From positions 63,961,493 through 64,025,492 of the forward strand of contig OX419759.1 of the NCBI GenBank assembly GCA_948567375.1: a stretch of DNA of 64,000 nt. The letters are read 5' to 3'. Below the pieces are notes generated by a model. It was not told the origin of the DNA, did no database searches, and saw only the letters and a list, made by a program, of their open reading frames with translations. Origin of the DNA: Lunularia cruciata (lineage: Eukaryota; Streptophyta; Marchantiopsida; Lunulariales; Lunulariaceae). A program made the position numbers and the translations under genes. Of the stretch, positions 47,108 through 59,000 are shown one piece after another (position 1 is the first letter of the stretch; each line of letters opens with the position of its first letter).

Positions 47108-47601
47108 TGTAAAAGACCAAGGAGAGAAATAGAAGGACGGAAGATTGGAGTGAAAGATCACATTGGGACTATCGAATAAAAGAAACTCTGAATGCCTAGC
47201 ATGAGCTTAGGTTTTGATATTTATAGGTAATATACAAGGATCTTAAGAAGTTTCTCAAGAAGTTTTCTAAAGCTACCTTCTTAAAGTGCAAGCCAAGCTA
47301 ACCACTAAATTTATCTAGAAGTTTCTTTCTAGAAGTTACCTACTTTGCATGCAAACTAAGCTAGCCCAAAAGTTTCCTAAGAAGCCTCCTTCTAGAAGCC
47401 ACCTACTTGGCATGCAAGCAAAGCTAGCCAAGAAGGTTTCCAAGAAGCTTGTCCTACTTGGCATGTGCAGTACACAATACTTGGAAGATACCAAGTAGCT
47501 TTTGAGATGCTTCTAGAATATTCTTTTAATTCTTGGCTAATTGGTTTATCCACTACTTTGTTAGTCTTGATTAATTCATTTATTAACTCCATATTGTTAC
47601 A
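47108..47601 (-). repeat. element 2 3' LTR
   Basis: Read on the - strand it starts TGTAACAATATGGAG and ends CTTTTACA, like the LTRs of elements 1 and 4. Just upstream on that strand lies GGTGGGGGAATA, a polypurine tract. It contains several GAA/TTC heat-shock-type pentamers. Confidence 0.8.
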
Positions 47602-48281
47602 TATTCCCCCACCACTAGGTGATGACATCCTCATTACCATGGAAGCTTCAAACTCTTGGATGGCCGTTTGTGCATTGTGGAGATGAGAAAGAGGCTCCCA
47701 AGTGGCATCAGGAAGGGGATACCCTTTCCAAAGGACATTGTACCCAATATGTTGTTGGCTGTTATATTGAATGTGGCAACATACAAGGATACAATCAACT
47801 TCATACTCCTCATGATTGTTGATAGGGATGGTAGGAGGAATGGGTTGGACACAAGAGGAAAAGGAAGATGGATTAGAAACAAAGAGTTTCAACTTATAAA
47901 ACATGAAAGATAGGGTGGATGCACATATGACAAGACAAGGCAAGTCAATAAGAAACAAGGGAAACAATTTGGGTGACATCAAATAGACCTATCCAATTAG
48001 GATCAAGTTTACAAACTTGAGTATCAAGTGGGAGAGGTAGGTAACTAGAAGAAAGCATGACCTTAGCATTGAGTTGAAAGGTGAGTTCACAATGATGTTG
48101 GTCCACATATTATTTTTGATGATTTTGAGCAAGAAGGCAATGCAATTTGGCTTCTTGTAGGGATTGGGATATTGTAGTCAAACAGCTGGAAGTATGAGGG
48201 ACATGAGATGGAGGAACCATCATAAAGGAATTTGGAACAAGTGACTCTAATGCTTGCATGTTTGGAATTGTAGGCACTCTC
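47602..48281 (-). pseudogene. element 2 integrase C-terminus and chromodomain
   Basis: The - strand gives YEVDCILVCCHIQ, then YNVLWKGYPLPDATWEPL and the helix AQTAIQEFEA. This is the chromodomain typical of plant chromoviruses, with its aromatic residues largely kept. The integrase part upstream (48281-48000) is truncated by the insertion of element 1. Confidence 0.75.
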
Positions 48282-48707
48282 TGTAAAAAACCAAATCCAA
48301 GGAGAGAAATAGGAGAATGGAAACTCACATTGGGACACTTGAATGAGAGAAAACTCCAAATGCTTAGCATGAGCTTTGGCTTTGGTATTTATAGGCAGCA
48401 TACAAGGCCCTTAAGAAGCTTCTCAAGAAGCTTCCTCAAGCCACTTTCTTAGAGTGCAAGCTAAGTTAACTAGGAAGCTTCTCAAGAAGTTTCCTTCTAG
48501 AAGCCGCCTACTTGGCGTGCAAGCTAAGCTAGTTAGAAGCTTCTAGAAGCTTCCTTCTAGAAGCTACTTACTTGAGGTGCAAGCTAAGCTAGTTGGGAAG
48601 CTTCCCAAGAAGCTTCCTAGATACTTCTAGAATATTCTAGACTAATTTGTCTTATGTGCTACTTTGTAAGCTTGACTAACTTCGTCGCTAAACTCCATAT
48701 TGTTACA
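48282..48707 (-). repeat. element 1 3' LTR (426 bp)
   Basis: Same length and ends as the 5' LTR, about 93-94% identical by eye. It has TATAAATA at 48393-48386. Confidence 0.9.
48536..48637 (-). promoter_or_regulatory. heat-shock element array in element 1 3' LTR
   Basis: GAAGCTTCTAGAAGCTTC at 48536-48553 and TTCTAGAATATTC at 48625-48637 are both unchanged from the 5' LTR, although the LTRs differ elsewhere. Confidence 0.6.
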
Positions 48708-48720
48708 TATTCCCCCGCCA
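48708..48720 (-). other. element 1 polypurine tract
   Basis: On the - strand TGGCGGGGGAATA directly precedes the 3' LTR. The same tract with one change stands before the element 2 LTR. Confidence 0.75.
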
Positions 48721-48759
48721 CTAGTTGGTGACGTCCTTGTCGCCAATGAAGCTTTGAAG

Positions 48760-50250
48760 TCCTGGATGGCCATTTGTGCATTCTGAAGGTGAGAAAGAGG
48801 TTCGCGTGTAGCATCATGAAGGGGATACCCTTTCTAAAGGACCCTATACTCTATATGTTGGCGACGGCCTCGTTGAATATGGCAATGCGCAAGGATCCAA
48901 TCAACTTTGTACTCCTCATGATCATTGATAGGGACAAGAAGGGGGGGAGGTTGGACTCAAGAGGAAAAGGAAGAGGGGTTAGGAATAAAGGGTTTCAACT
49001 TGGAAACATGAAAGACAAGATAGATACGCATGTGACAAGGCAAGGCAAGTCGATAAGCAACAAGAGAGACAATGTGGGTGATATCAAAGGGTCCTATCCA
49101 ATTAGGGGCAAGTTTACAAACTTGGATATCAAGTGGGAAGGGGAGGTTACTAGAGGATAGCATGACTTTATCACCAACTTCAAAGGTGAGATCACGACGA
49201 TGGTGGTCCGCATATTGTTTTTGGTGATTCTGAGCAACAAGGAGGTGAGACTTGGCTTGTTGGAGAGATTGGGATATAGTGGTCAAGAATGTGGAAGTAT
49301 GAGGAACTCCAGATGGAGGAGGAACAAGAAGAGAGTCTAGAACAAGCAAATCTTGGCCAAAATTGAGAAAGAAGGGAGAAAATGTGGTGCTTACTTGTTT
49401 GGAATTGTTGTAGGCAAATTCGGCAACTGCAAGACATTTGTCCCAATTGGTATGGTGTACATTGACAAAGGCATGCAACATATCCTCCAATGCACAATTT
49501 GCACGTTTGGTTTGTCCATCAGTTTGAGGATGATAGGCCATGGACAAAGCAAGCTTGGTGCCGAGTATCTGGAAGAGTGCTTGCCAAAACTTCTCGGTAA
49601 ATCAAGGATCACGGTCGGAGATGAGTACAAGTGGCATCCCATGATGCTTGAAGACATTGTCAAAGTAGATTCGCGCTAAGGTTGGAGCATCCACGGTATC
49701 ACAAGTTGGTGCCAAGTGGATTTGCTTACTAAGCTTATCCACAAACACCACAATTGCAGTGTGTCCTTGTTTTGTCTTTGGCAAGGATGTGATGAGATCC
49801 AAGCTCACATGCTCCTAGTGAGCGAATGGAATGGCAAGTGGTTGAAGGAGTCCACTCGGCTTCTAGTTGCTGGCCTTGTCACGTTGGTAGCTCTCACACG
49901 ATCAAACAAATTCTTGAACATCTCGTGTCATGTTAGGCCACCACCATTGACGTTGGAGGGTACCCAAGGTCTTGTCCACACCCATGTGACCACCGATGGG
50001 TAAATCATGGGCTTCTTGAAGGCGCTCAAGTCAAAGATCACCTTTAGTTGGAACATAGATCCGATCCTCATGGAATAAAAGGCCCTCCTTGATGGAGAAG
50101 GTGTTGTATTCCTTATCACATGCCGTAAGGCAACCATGTACCATTTGGAAAAAGGGATCTTGGTGTAGAGCTGACTAAAACTCATTTTGGACCTTGGAGT
50201 CAGTTGACATTGTTGAAATTGCTATTGTGATGAGAGGAAGAGACTTCAAA
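48760..50250 (-). pseudogene. element 1 integrase and chromodomain
   Basis: SLDLITSLPKTKQGHTAIVV and LVLISDRDP give the first two catalytic Asp residues. A TAG follows at 49604. The third block reads HPQTDGQTKRANCALEDM, where the catalytic Glu of the usual GQTER is Lys. The frame runs on through AEFAYNNSKQVSTTFSPFFL to the C-terminal domain. The chromodomain (about 48930-48770) has lost its two key Trp residues: VL*KGYP and ATREP replace VLWKGYP and ATWEP. Confidence 0.85.
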
Positions 50251-50255
50251 TCAGG

Positions 50256-50663
50256 TCATTGTGATAAAGCATCAAGGATGATATGGAACCAACCTGGTTT
50301 GTACTCAAGTTTGATATCATATAGTTGGAGTTGTTCCTCCCATTGATGATTTTGACTCTTCATGTGTTCCAAGTGTAAGGTCTGCAACAATGGTTTGTGA
50401 TCAATTTGCATGATCACTTGTTTCCCCAAGAGGTAATGCCTCCATACCTTGGTAGCATATACCATTGCAAGTTGTTCTTGATCTTGAGTAGAGTAGTTTT
50501 GTTCAGCCGTATTGAGTTTGCGAGACACAAAGGCAATGGGATGGAGTCCATCTGGGAATTCTTGTTGTAGCACAGCTCTAATTGCAAAGTTAGAAGCATC
50601 AAAATCAACCACACAGGGTAGTTGAGGATCATATGGTTGAAGAATGGGTCTTGAAGACACCAT
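50256..50663 (-). pseudogene. element 1 RNase H
   Basis: CVVDFDASNFAIRAVLQQ (first catalytic Asp), YSTQDQELAMVYA-type helix, YLLGKQVIMQIDHKPLLQ and the tail YKPGWFHIILDALSQ. The domain is nearly complete, but the adjoining frame is broken. Confidence 0.85.
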
Positions 50664-50688
50664 ATGCTTTAACTTCTGGAATGCTTCT

Positions 50689-51480
50689 TCATGCTTGGTG
50701 GAAGCTCAAGTTCTTTCCCAAGAGGTCAGTCAATGGTGTAGCCACATGAGCATAATAATGGATGAATCGTCGATAAAAACTAACCAATCCATTGAATGCT
50801 TGTACTTTTGTAGCATCCTTTGGGGTAGGCCAATGAGTAACGGCCTTGATCTTCTCTTCTTCCATCTTGATCCCCTCTGAGTAGATCTTATGACCCAAGA
50901 AGGTAACCTTCTTCTGCCAAAAGGCGCACTTTGACTTCTTGCAGTAAAATTTCCATTGTCATAGTCATCTTAGGACTTCTCGCACATGGCTCACGTGTTC
51001 AGCCTCTGTCTTACTATAAATTAAGATCTCATCCAAGAACACCACCACGGACCGATCCAATAGTCCATCCAACACTTGATGCATCTGATCCATGAAGACT
51101 GCAAGAGCATTAGTGAGTCCAAAAGGTAGAACTCTCCATTCAAAATGCCCATACCTTGTATGAAAGGCAATCTTTTGCACATCCTCTCTCTCAATAGGAA
51201 TTTGCCAATAGCCGCTACAAAGATCCAACTTGGAAAAGTAACGTGCTCTACTTAGTTGATCAAGCAAGTCATTGATCCAAGGCAAGGGATATGCATTCTT
51301 CACGGTTTGCTTATTGAGCCCACGATAATCAATACAGAAACTAAGTCCTCCATCCTTCTTTGGAACAAATAGTATTGGTGCTCCCCAAGGAGAGGTACTA
51401 TGTCATATGAAGTCCTTCTCCAACAACTTTGTAAGTGTTGTTCGCAACTCCTCCAACTCCTTTGGTGAGAGCCGATAGAT
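50689..51480 (-). pseudogene. element 1 reverse transcriptase
   Basis: [20 protein letters not shown], then [16 protein letters not shown] and [11 protein letters not shown] are typical. The catalytic block reads [12 protein letters not shown], so the second Asp of the DD pair is Glu. A stop follows at about 50965 and a frame change leads into EEEKIKAVTHWPTPKDATKV. It is inactive. Confidence 0.85.
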
Positions 51481-51979
51481 CGGTCTACTCACTGGAGTAC
51501 TCCTTGGCAATAACTCAATCTTGAAGGGCATACCTCAATCGGAGGGTAATCCCTTTGGTAGATCATCCAAAAACATGTCTGCAAACTCCTTAACTATTTG
51601 ATCAACCATCGCTTGATGAGGCTCCCGGTCCTCCACAGATTGGTCTTGTGCAATTAGCTTGATCCACATTGCAAATATAGACTTATCTTCCCTAAAGCTT
51701 GCTCTATGATTACTTTACTAACAAACTTCCCTTCTAGGGACTCATCTCTCTTCCAAGCTTGTTCCATGGTTGCCTTCTTGGCAAACTTCTCATCTTGGGA
51801 CTCCACTTCCTTCAAGGTTTGCTCTATGTCTTCCTTCTCGACAAACTTTCTATCTTGGGACTGACTATTCTTGGGTGTCTTCTCAGAGGTGCCAGACAAC
51901 CTAATCAAAAATTCCTATCTTGGTGTTGTACTTGAATTTGGCGGCGGGTCCAATCGAATTGAACATTATGACATTCAAG

Positions 51980-52297
51980 CTAAGGTAGACCTTGAATGAT
52001 ATCATAGTGTAGAGGTGCCACCACAAACCTCATACACTCTAAATACTCCTTCCCAATCTTGAAGGTAACAAGATGCGAGGTGCGGAATGCAGAACACTTT
52101 CTACCATCCGCCATCATCAGACTACTTCCAATCATTGGCTTGATAGGAATACCCAATTCCTTTGCTACTTGCATAGACATGCAATTCTTTGAGCTTCCAG
52201 AATCAACCAAAATCCTACAAACCTGATTAGATATCATACCTTGCAAGTGAAGCAAACTTGCATAGGTCAAGCTTTCAATTGCATTGGAACTAATCAA
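51980..52297 (-). pseudogene. element 1 aspartic protease
   Basis: The frame reads SLTYASLLHLQGMISNQVCR, then ILVDSGSSKNCMS with the DSG active site, then the flap-like KCSAFRTSHLVTFKIG. This is the usual gypsy retropepsin domain between gag and RT. Confidence 0.78.
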
Positions 52298-52479
52298 GCT
52301 CCTAGTAGGCGGCTCAAAATCTCCTACTGGGATTCCTTGTTTCCTTGATCATTCCGCTCCACAACCTCCACTTGGGCAACTTGTCGAGGTTGTCTATTCT
52401 TGAGTGTACATTCAACAATGCGATGCCCCAACTGGTGCCAATAAAAACAACCACCATTTTGTCGTAGTTTCTCCCTATC

Positions 52480-53260
52480 TACCGTGCCAAGCGGTCTTTA
52501 TTGAATTGTATCAATCTCCATTGGTGCTGGCTCCTCCACTTGTGTGTAGTGTATTGGTAGGCTTTGTGGAGGTCGAGGTCGAGGTCGAGACCAAGTTGTT
52601 GCCACCAAGGAATCAAAACGTTTGGCCAACCGCATGGCTTCCTCCAAGTGTTGTGGCTCTTGCATGGTTACCTCTAATTTGGTTCTCACCTTTAAGCTCC
52701 TCACAAATTGATCTAGAGCTTCACTTTCCAAAATATCTAGAATTTGCATGATGGTGTTTTGGAACTACGTGATGTAACTTCTTATAGAGCCAATCTATTT
52801 CAACTCTACCAACTTATCCCGTGCAGTGCATGTGGCATTTATAGCTTGGAACCGACTAATTATTGCGCTCTTGAATTCTGCCCATGTCAAGATTAGTGCA
52901 ACCATTTGTCATTCGGCTTGCTCCACTCAGAATCTCTACCATAGCTTTGCTACTCCATCCAATTGGCTAGAAGCCAAGAGAATCTATTTTTGCTTGTCTT
53001 GTAGATTGGTAGCTTCAAAATAATGTTCACAATCAAACACAAAATTCTCCACTGCACCCGGGAGATTCTTGCTTTCAAATACCTTAGGTTTAGGGAATCT
53101 GATCCGATCTTCTCCTCCTCAAATTGGTACTCTCTCCGCCTGCTCTTGTTGTCAAAGATCTTGTTCATCCAACAATCAAGTAAGGTGCTCAATTTGTTGT
53201 TGTATAGCAAGGATAACATCAGGTATTGCCGCCATGGTTGCTCCTCTATCACACCCTCCC
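52480..53260 (-). pseudogene. element 1 gag
   Basis: The gag region matches the better-kept gag of element 4: the retrotransposon-gag helix set, then VRSLKVRTKLEVTMQEPQHL and EEAMRLAKRFDSLVATTWSR (52680-52560). The CCHC knuckle region follows at about 52470-52400. Stops and frame changes break it. Confidence 0.75.
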
Positions 53261-53492
53261 AATCTATCTAATTTATAAACACATAGAAACAACACGTCCA
53301 CCGTTCTCCATAAGTTACAACTGAAAGCACCAAGGGTTCCACAGATATGGTGAGCATATGCAGAAAATCTTGTCCAAAGTGCGAGGTGATGAATTGTGTG
53401 AAACGATGCTTGGGTAGTATTTGGACGTGAAAATCCCAATGGTTTGGTGGAAGTGGATTTGGTGGTCCATAAATTCCATCCATCCCATTCAT

Positions 53493-53504
53493 GCTCTAAT
53501 ACCA
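53493..53504 (-). other. element 1 primer-binding site
   Basis: On the - strand TGGTATTAGAGC follows the LTR after one base. It differs from the plant initiator tRNA-Met site TGGTATCAGAGC by one C-to-T change. Confidence 0.85.
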
Positions 53505-53505
53505 A

Positions 53506-53931
53506 TGTAAAAGTCTAAATCCGAGGAGAGAAATAAGAGAATGGAAACTCACATTGGGACACTTGAATGAGGGAAAACTCTGAATGCCCAGCATGAGCTT
53601 TAGCTTTGGTATTTATAGGTAGCATACAAGGCCCTTGAGAAGCTTCTCAAGAAGCTTCCTCAAGCTGCTTTCTTAGAATGCAAGCTAAGTTAACTAGGAA
53701 GCTTCTCAAGAAGCTTCCTTCTAGAAGCCGCCTACTTGGTGTGCAAGCTAAGCTAGTTGGAAGCTTCTAGAAGCTTCCTTCTAGAAGCTACTTACTTGAG
53801 GTGCAAGCTTAGCTAGTCGGGAAGCTTCCCAAGAAGCTTCCTAGATACTTCTAGAATATTCTAGGCTAATTTGTCTTATGTGCTGCTTCGTAAGCCTAAC
53901 TAACTTTGTTGCTAAACTCCATATTGTTACA
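53506..53931 (-). repeat. element 1 5' LTR (426 bp)
   Basis: Read on the - strand it runs TGTAACAATATGG...CTTTTACA. TATAAATA is at 53617-53610. The region upstream of it (53636-53870) is crowded with GAAGCTTC palindromes. Confidence 0.9.
53760..53861 (-). promoter_or_regulatory. heat-shock element array in element 1 5' LTR
   Basis: GAAGCTTCTAGAAGCTTC (53760-53777) is four perfect alternating GAA/TTC pentamers. TTCTAGAATATTC (53849-53861) is three. Further pairs lie between them and at 53638-53720. All are upstream of the TATAAATA box in U3. The nGAAnnTTCn array is the binding site of heat-shock factors; heat induction is inference. Confidence 0.6.
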
Positions 53932-53936
53932 CTCTC

Positions 53937-56021
53937 AATGATTGCAAGACATTCATCCTAATTGGTATGGTAAACATTGACAAAGGCACAAAGCATATCC
54001 TCGTAGGTGCAATTTGCACATTTGGTTTGTCCATCAATTTGAGGATGATAGGCTCTAGACAATGCAAGCTGGTGTTGAGTAATTGGAGGAGTGCTTGCCA
54101 AAATTTTCTGGTGAATCAAAGATCATGGTTGGAGATGAGTACACAAGGCAACCCATGATGCTTGAAGATATTGTTGAAGTAGATTTGGGCCAATGTTTGG
54201 ATGCAAGCCAAATGTTTCAAAGTTTAGTGCCGAATGGATTTGTTTACTAAGGTTATTGACAAAAACCATGATTGACATGTGATCTTGGTTTGTCTTGGGC
54301 AAGGATGTGATGAGATTGAAGCTCATATGTTCTCATCAAGTAGATGAGATGGGCCGTGGTTCAAGGAGTCCATTCAATTACTGGTTATTGGCCTTATTGC
54401 ATTGGCAACTCTCACAAGATTGGACAAACTCTTGAACATCTCATGTTGTGTTGGGTCACCACCATTGGGTTGTAGGGTATCCAAGGTCTTACCCACATCC
54501 ATGTGACCAGCAATTGGTAAATCATGGGCTTCTTGAAGGCACACAAGTTGTAGATCACTCTTGGTTGGAACATAGATCCGGTTCTTAGAGAATAGAAGGC
54601 CTTTGTTGAACAAGAGGATGTTATATTCCTTATCATGTGCTACAAGATGACCTTGTACCATCTGAAAGAAGAGATCTTGTTGTAAAGCAGTCCTAAACTT
54701 GATTTGGACTATTGAGTCAATTGACATTGTCATAATGGTCACTATAATGAGGGGAAGAGACTTCAAATTAGGTTTTTGTGATAGTGTACCTAGGATGACA
54801 TGGAACCTATCAAGTTTGTACTCAAGTTTGAAATCAAACAACCTTAGTTGTTCATCCATTGATGATGTTGAGTCTTCATGTGCTCCAAATGTAATGTTAG
54901 CAACAAGAGTTTGTGATTGGTTTGCATGATCATTTGTTTCTCCAAGAGGTAATGCTTCCATACCTTGGTGGTATATACTATTGCTAGTTGCTCTTGATAT
55001 TAATCAAAGTAATTCCTTTCTATAGTGTTTAGTTGGCAAGACACAAAGGCAATGAGATGTGACCCATTAAGAGATTTTTGCTATAACATAGCTCTAATGG
55101 CAAAGTTAGAAACATCAAAATCAATCACACAAGGTAGTTGAGGATCATATGGTTGAAGAATGGGTCTTGAAGACACCATATGTTTTAGCTTTGGGAATGC
55201 TTCTTCATGCTTAGTGGTCCCTGAAAGCTTGAGGTCTTCTCCAAGAGGTTGGTCAATGGTGCAGCTACATGAGCATTGTAATGGATAAACCATTGGTAAA
55301 AACTAACCAATGCATTAAATCTTTCACTTCTATGGCATCTTTTAGAGTAGGCCAATTAGTAATGGCCTTGATTTCTCCTATTCCATCTTGATCTCCTTTG
55401 ATAAGATCTTATGACCAAAACAACTAACTTCCTTTTGCCAAAAAGCACACTTTGACTTCTTGCAGTAAAATTTCCATTGACATAGTTGCCTTAGGACTTC
55501 TTGCAAGTAATGTATGTGTTCTACCTCCATCTTGCTATGGATTAAAAATCATCCAAGAACACCACCATGTATCAATCTAATAGCACATCCAACACCCAAT
55601 GCATCTAATTCATGAAGATGATTGGGACATTAATGAACCCAGAAGGTAGAACTTGTTGTTCAAAACGGCCATTCCTTGTGCAAAAGGTAGTATTTTGCAT
55701 ATCCTCTCTATTAATGGGAATTTGCAAATAACTAATTTGGAGATCTAACTTGGAGAAGTATTGTGCTCCACTCAATTGATCTAGCAAGTCATCAATTTGA
55801 GGCAAGGGATATGCATTCTTAGTAATCTATTTATTGAATCCAAGATAATAGATATAGAAGTGAAGTACTCCATCCTTCTTTGGAACAAATAATATTGGTT
55901 CTCTCCAAGGAGATGTATTATGTTATATGAAATCCTTCTCCAATAATTATGTCAGTGTTATCCAAAGCTTGTCCAACTCTTTTGGTGAGAGCCAATAGAT
56001 TGGTCCTTTCAATGGAGTACT
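53937..56021 (-). pseudogene. element 2 RT, RNase H and integrase start
   Basis: The remnants align with 49420-51500 of element 1. YFSKLDLQISYLQIPI and VLPSGFINVPIIFMN are RT pieces (55805-55605). LQPYDPQLPCVIDFDVSNFA is RNase H (about 55170-55090). MSFNLITSLPKTNQDHMSIM is integrase (54326-54260). The piece is cut at the left by element 1 and at the right by element 3, with many stops. Confidence 0.78.
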
Positions 56022-59000
56022 TGTGACAACCCGACAAATATCACTTTTGCAGTAATCAGGTAAGTAAAGTTCGTTCCCGCAGAGATACGATTCAGAATTG
56101 GTCAAATACAAAGCAAAGTAACAATTTAGTTCTTCTTGGTTGCGTCTTTAATCTCTCAGGTAGAAACCACACCCAGAAGAGAGTAACAAGCACTGACTTG
56201 CAGTCTTGTCACAAAGTAACACTCCTTAATCACAAATCCTTCAATTCTTTCCAAACAATCTTGATTGTGATGATTCAGGCTATCCCAAAAATGGCACTTC
56301 ATTTCAAAACAACTTCGCCTCAAAATTGTGTTCCACCCCTCCACTAAAGGCACAACTTCCTTGATCGAAATTGCTTCACATCAACTTTGCACTACACTCA
56401 CAAATGCAGAATACTACCAACACTACAATTCCTCTCAGATCTGTCAAGGCATTGCTTTGATTGCACTTCACTCAGGATCAAACACACAGAATGAAGATCA
56501 AGGCTGTGGAATCCAACATCCAACAAACACACTGACTTGCACTTTGAATTTCTCCAAAAACTCACAAACACAATTGCAAAGTTGATACTCGGAATCAAGC
56601 TCAAGCAACAAGCACTACTTCACAACACTTTGCTTTATCTATTCTCAGAAATTATGAGCATTAAACAACAATTTCCTGCGAATGCCACTCTTAAATAGTG
56701 AAGCAATCGACAATTCTAACAACTATACCGTTCTACAACAACTCTTCTAACCTGCAGATCCGAAATGACAATGCACCTCTTCATATCTGCCTCTTCAAAT
56801 CTCAAATTTGTTACTAATCTGATCCGATGTCTACTTTGTCCTCGGCTTTCAAACCCAAACCCGAAGTAATCTTACTTCCTACTACTCTATCCTTGGGTTT
56901 CACATCTTCTACTTCTTCTACCAGATCTAGCAATTCTCTTTCTTGATCTGAAATTCCACTATCAAGTAATCTATCTAACTCCTTATCTCCCAACCCACTC
57001 TTCTCTAATGTCTCTAATGGTAACTCCAAAGACATTTGGACTCCTACGTTATCTACTTCGGGTTTTGCTTTAACATCTTTTTGAATTTTTTCTAGCTCTA
57101 CTTTCACTAAGTCTAATCTAATTAAAATGTTATCCTCTACCTCCAAAACCTTTCTATCTACACGAGTTATTAATTTTATTAACAAGGCATTCATCTACGT
57201 GTCCTTTGCTTGTCTTTGCCTCGTCTCTTGCACCAACAACTTCAACTCGTGCAGACGCGCTTCTTCAATTCGAACGCTGGCCTCTGTACTTAACATTGCG
57301 TTTACCCCGAGGACTAACTCCTGCAATGGCTCCAATCTTGTCTTCCTTTCTCATTCCCAATCTGCAAGCCATTCCTCTTGGTACATTGCCAACTCTTCCT
57401 TGAACTCGGCTTTCATCGCTTCCTTCTCTTTCTCCTTCTGTTCAATCTTCTTTTCCTGATTACGAAGTAACTCTCGTAATCTCTCTTCTTCTCTATACCA
57501 AGCAGCCAATTCTCGTTGCCAGAGTTGCTTCTTCTCCTCCATACTCTCCATCACTCTATCGAGCTCTTGATCCTTTGCTTCTACCCTCGCCATAGCATGA
57601 ATAAGCTCTACTCTTGAATCAACAAACTATTGCTTCAAGATTTTGTATTTAGCTACCTGTCTCTCTCGTGCGACGTCACTCTTCCTTGCAAGATCCTCTT
57701 GATAGCTCACTTCTCTCTTTAGGTCTTTGATTACCTGACTTCTCTCTACTACCTCCGCTCGCAGTACTTCTTTCTCCTCCTCACCTCGGGTTACACTCCT
57801 CTTCAACTCCGAGTTCTCTTCTTCTAATCTTGCTACCACCTGTAATATAGTCTTTACCTCGGGACAAGTCGACTGCATCTCCTTCTTCTTCTGCTCCAAC
57901 TTTACCAACAACGGGCACACTACCTCTCGCAGGTACTCCACTCCATCACTGGCAACTTCTTCCTCCCGTGGAGTGGTCTCTCTTTTCTCCTTGTGTTCTC
58001 TTGATACTCGCTTTCTTCTCTGGAGTCTTTGTATCGAGATTGATGCCTCACTGCCCGAGCTTTCTTCTACCTCTGCCTTCACTCGACTCGGCCCCGCCTC
58101 ACACTTCGCCTTACGTTGCGAGTGAACTCCTCGCTGCACTGCAATCTTCTTGTCCTCTGGCACCGGTATTTCGTCTTCCAGCGCTGTATTGTCTTCGTCT
58201 TCTACCTCAGCTTTCACTTCTTCTTTGTATTCTTCAACCGCTGGCGCCGAGGTCATCTCTCCACCGTCCTCACTATCACTGCTCGTATCTCCGCTCTACA
58301 ATGTCAGCTCATGTTCCGAGTCCTCCGTTTTGAGCTCGGCCTTGCCTTCTGAGTCTTCATCTTCTGACTCAATTACCACCATTCCTCGCCTCGGGTTACT
58401 TCTCTGCATCTTTCGAGGTTTCTTGTTTTCTTCGGCTTCTGCTTGCCGAGTCCTCTTCTTCATCGGGGTACTCACTACGACCTCCACGTTTTTCCCTGTC
58501 TTTGTGTAGTAGTCATCCGTGCTCCGGATTTGGAGAATATATTGCTGCTCCTCGACATCGACCTCCTTCCGCACATCAGGATGGAAGTGCGACACCATCC
58601 GATTCCGCTCCGCCGAGTTCAGAAAATTAAGCCCGAGGTAGAAGTGTGCTGCAAACGGCACAATGTAATGTGGAGGCGACTTATCCCGCAGATTCCACAC
58701 CATCTGCCTCATTCTCCCATGAAAAAACCTTGCCCTATTTATAGGCTTTCCTGCAAACAACTTATGGAAGAACACCGCTTGGTGTTTCATCACATAAGTT
58801 GTTCTCTCCGGCTTCAAAATTGCCATGAGAGCACTCACGATCCCTCTCTTCATTGGATCCTTGTAACTCTCAACCTTGTACCCATTCTTTGTTCTCTTTG
58901 ACGAGAAGGCATCTCTCACCTCCTAAGTTTCTTGGGCTATCTCTCCTTTCCCCAAGAACGTGGCTCCCTGCTCCGAGCCCGCCTCCTTCCCGAGTATGAG

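Larger units (their letters stand above)
48282..53931 (-). mobile_element. element 1: full-length Ty3/gypsy chromovirus inserted in element 2
   Basis: It has 426-bp LTRs at 53506-53931 (5') and 48282-48707 (3') and a 5-bp TSD CTCTC at 48277-48281 and 53932-53936. The degenerate initiator-tRNA primer site is at 53504-53493 and the polypurine tract at 48720-48708. The internal region has gag, protease, RT, RNase H, integrase and chromodomain in the usual order, all with stops or frameshifts. The LTRs differ at roughly 25-30 positions by eye, mostly transitions. Confidence 0.92.

Noticed and set aside
48421-48660. GAAGCTTC repeats as a CRISPR-like or satellite array
   Set aside because: Spacing is irregular, the units are palindromic pentamers, and the array is confined to LTRs, which fits promoter elements better.
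58443-58901. 152-residue + strand frame in element 3
   Set aside because: It lies opposite the continuous - strand gag-like frame and is its shadow.
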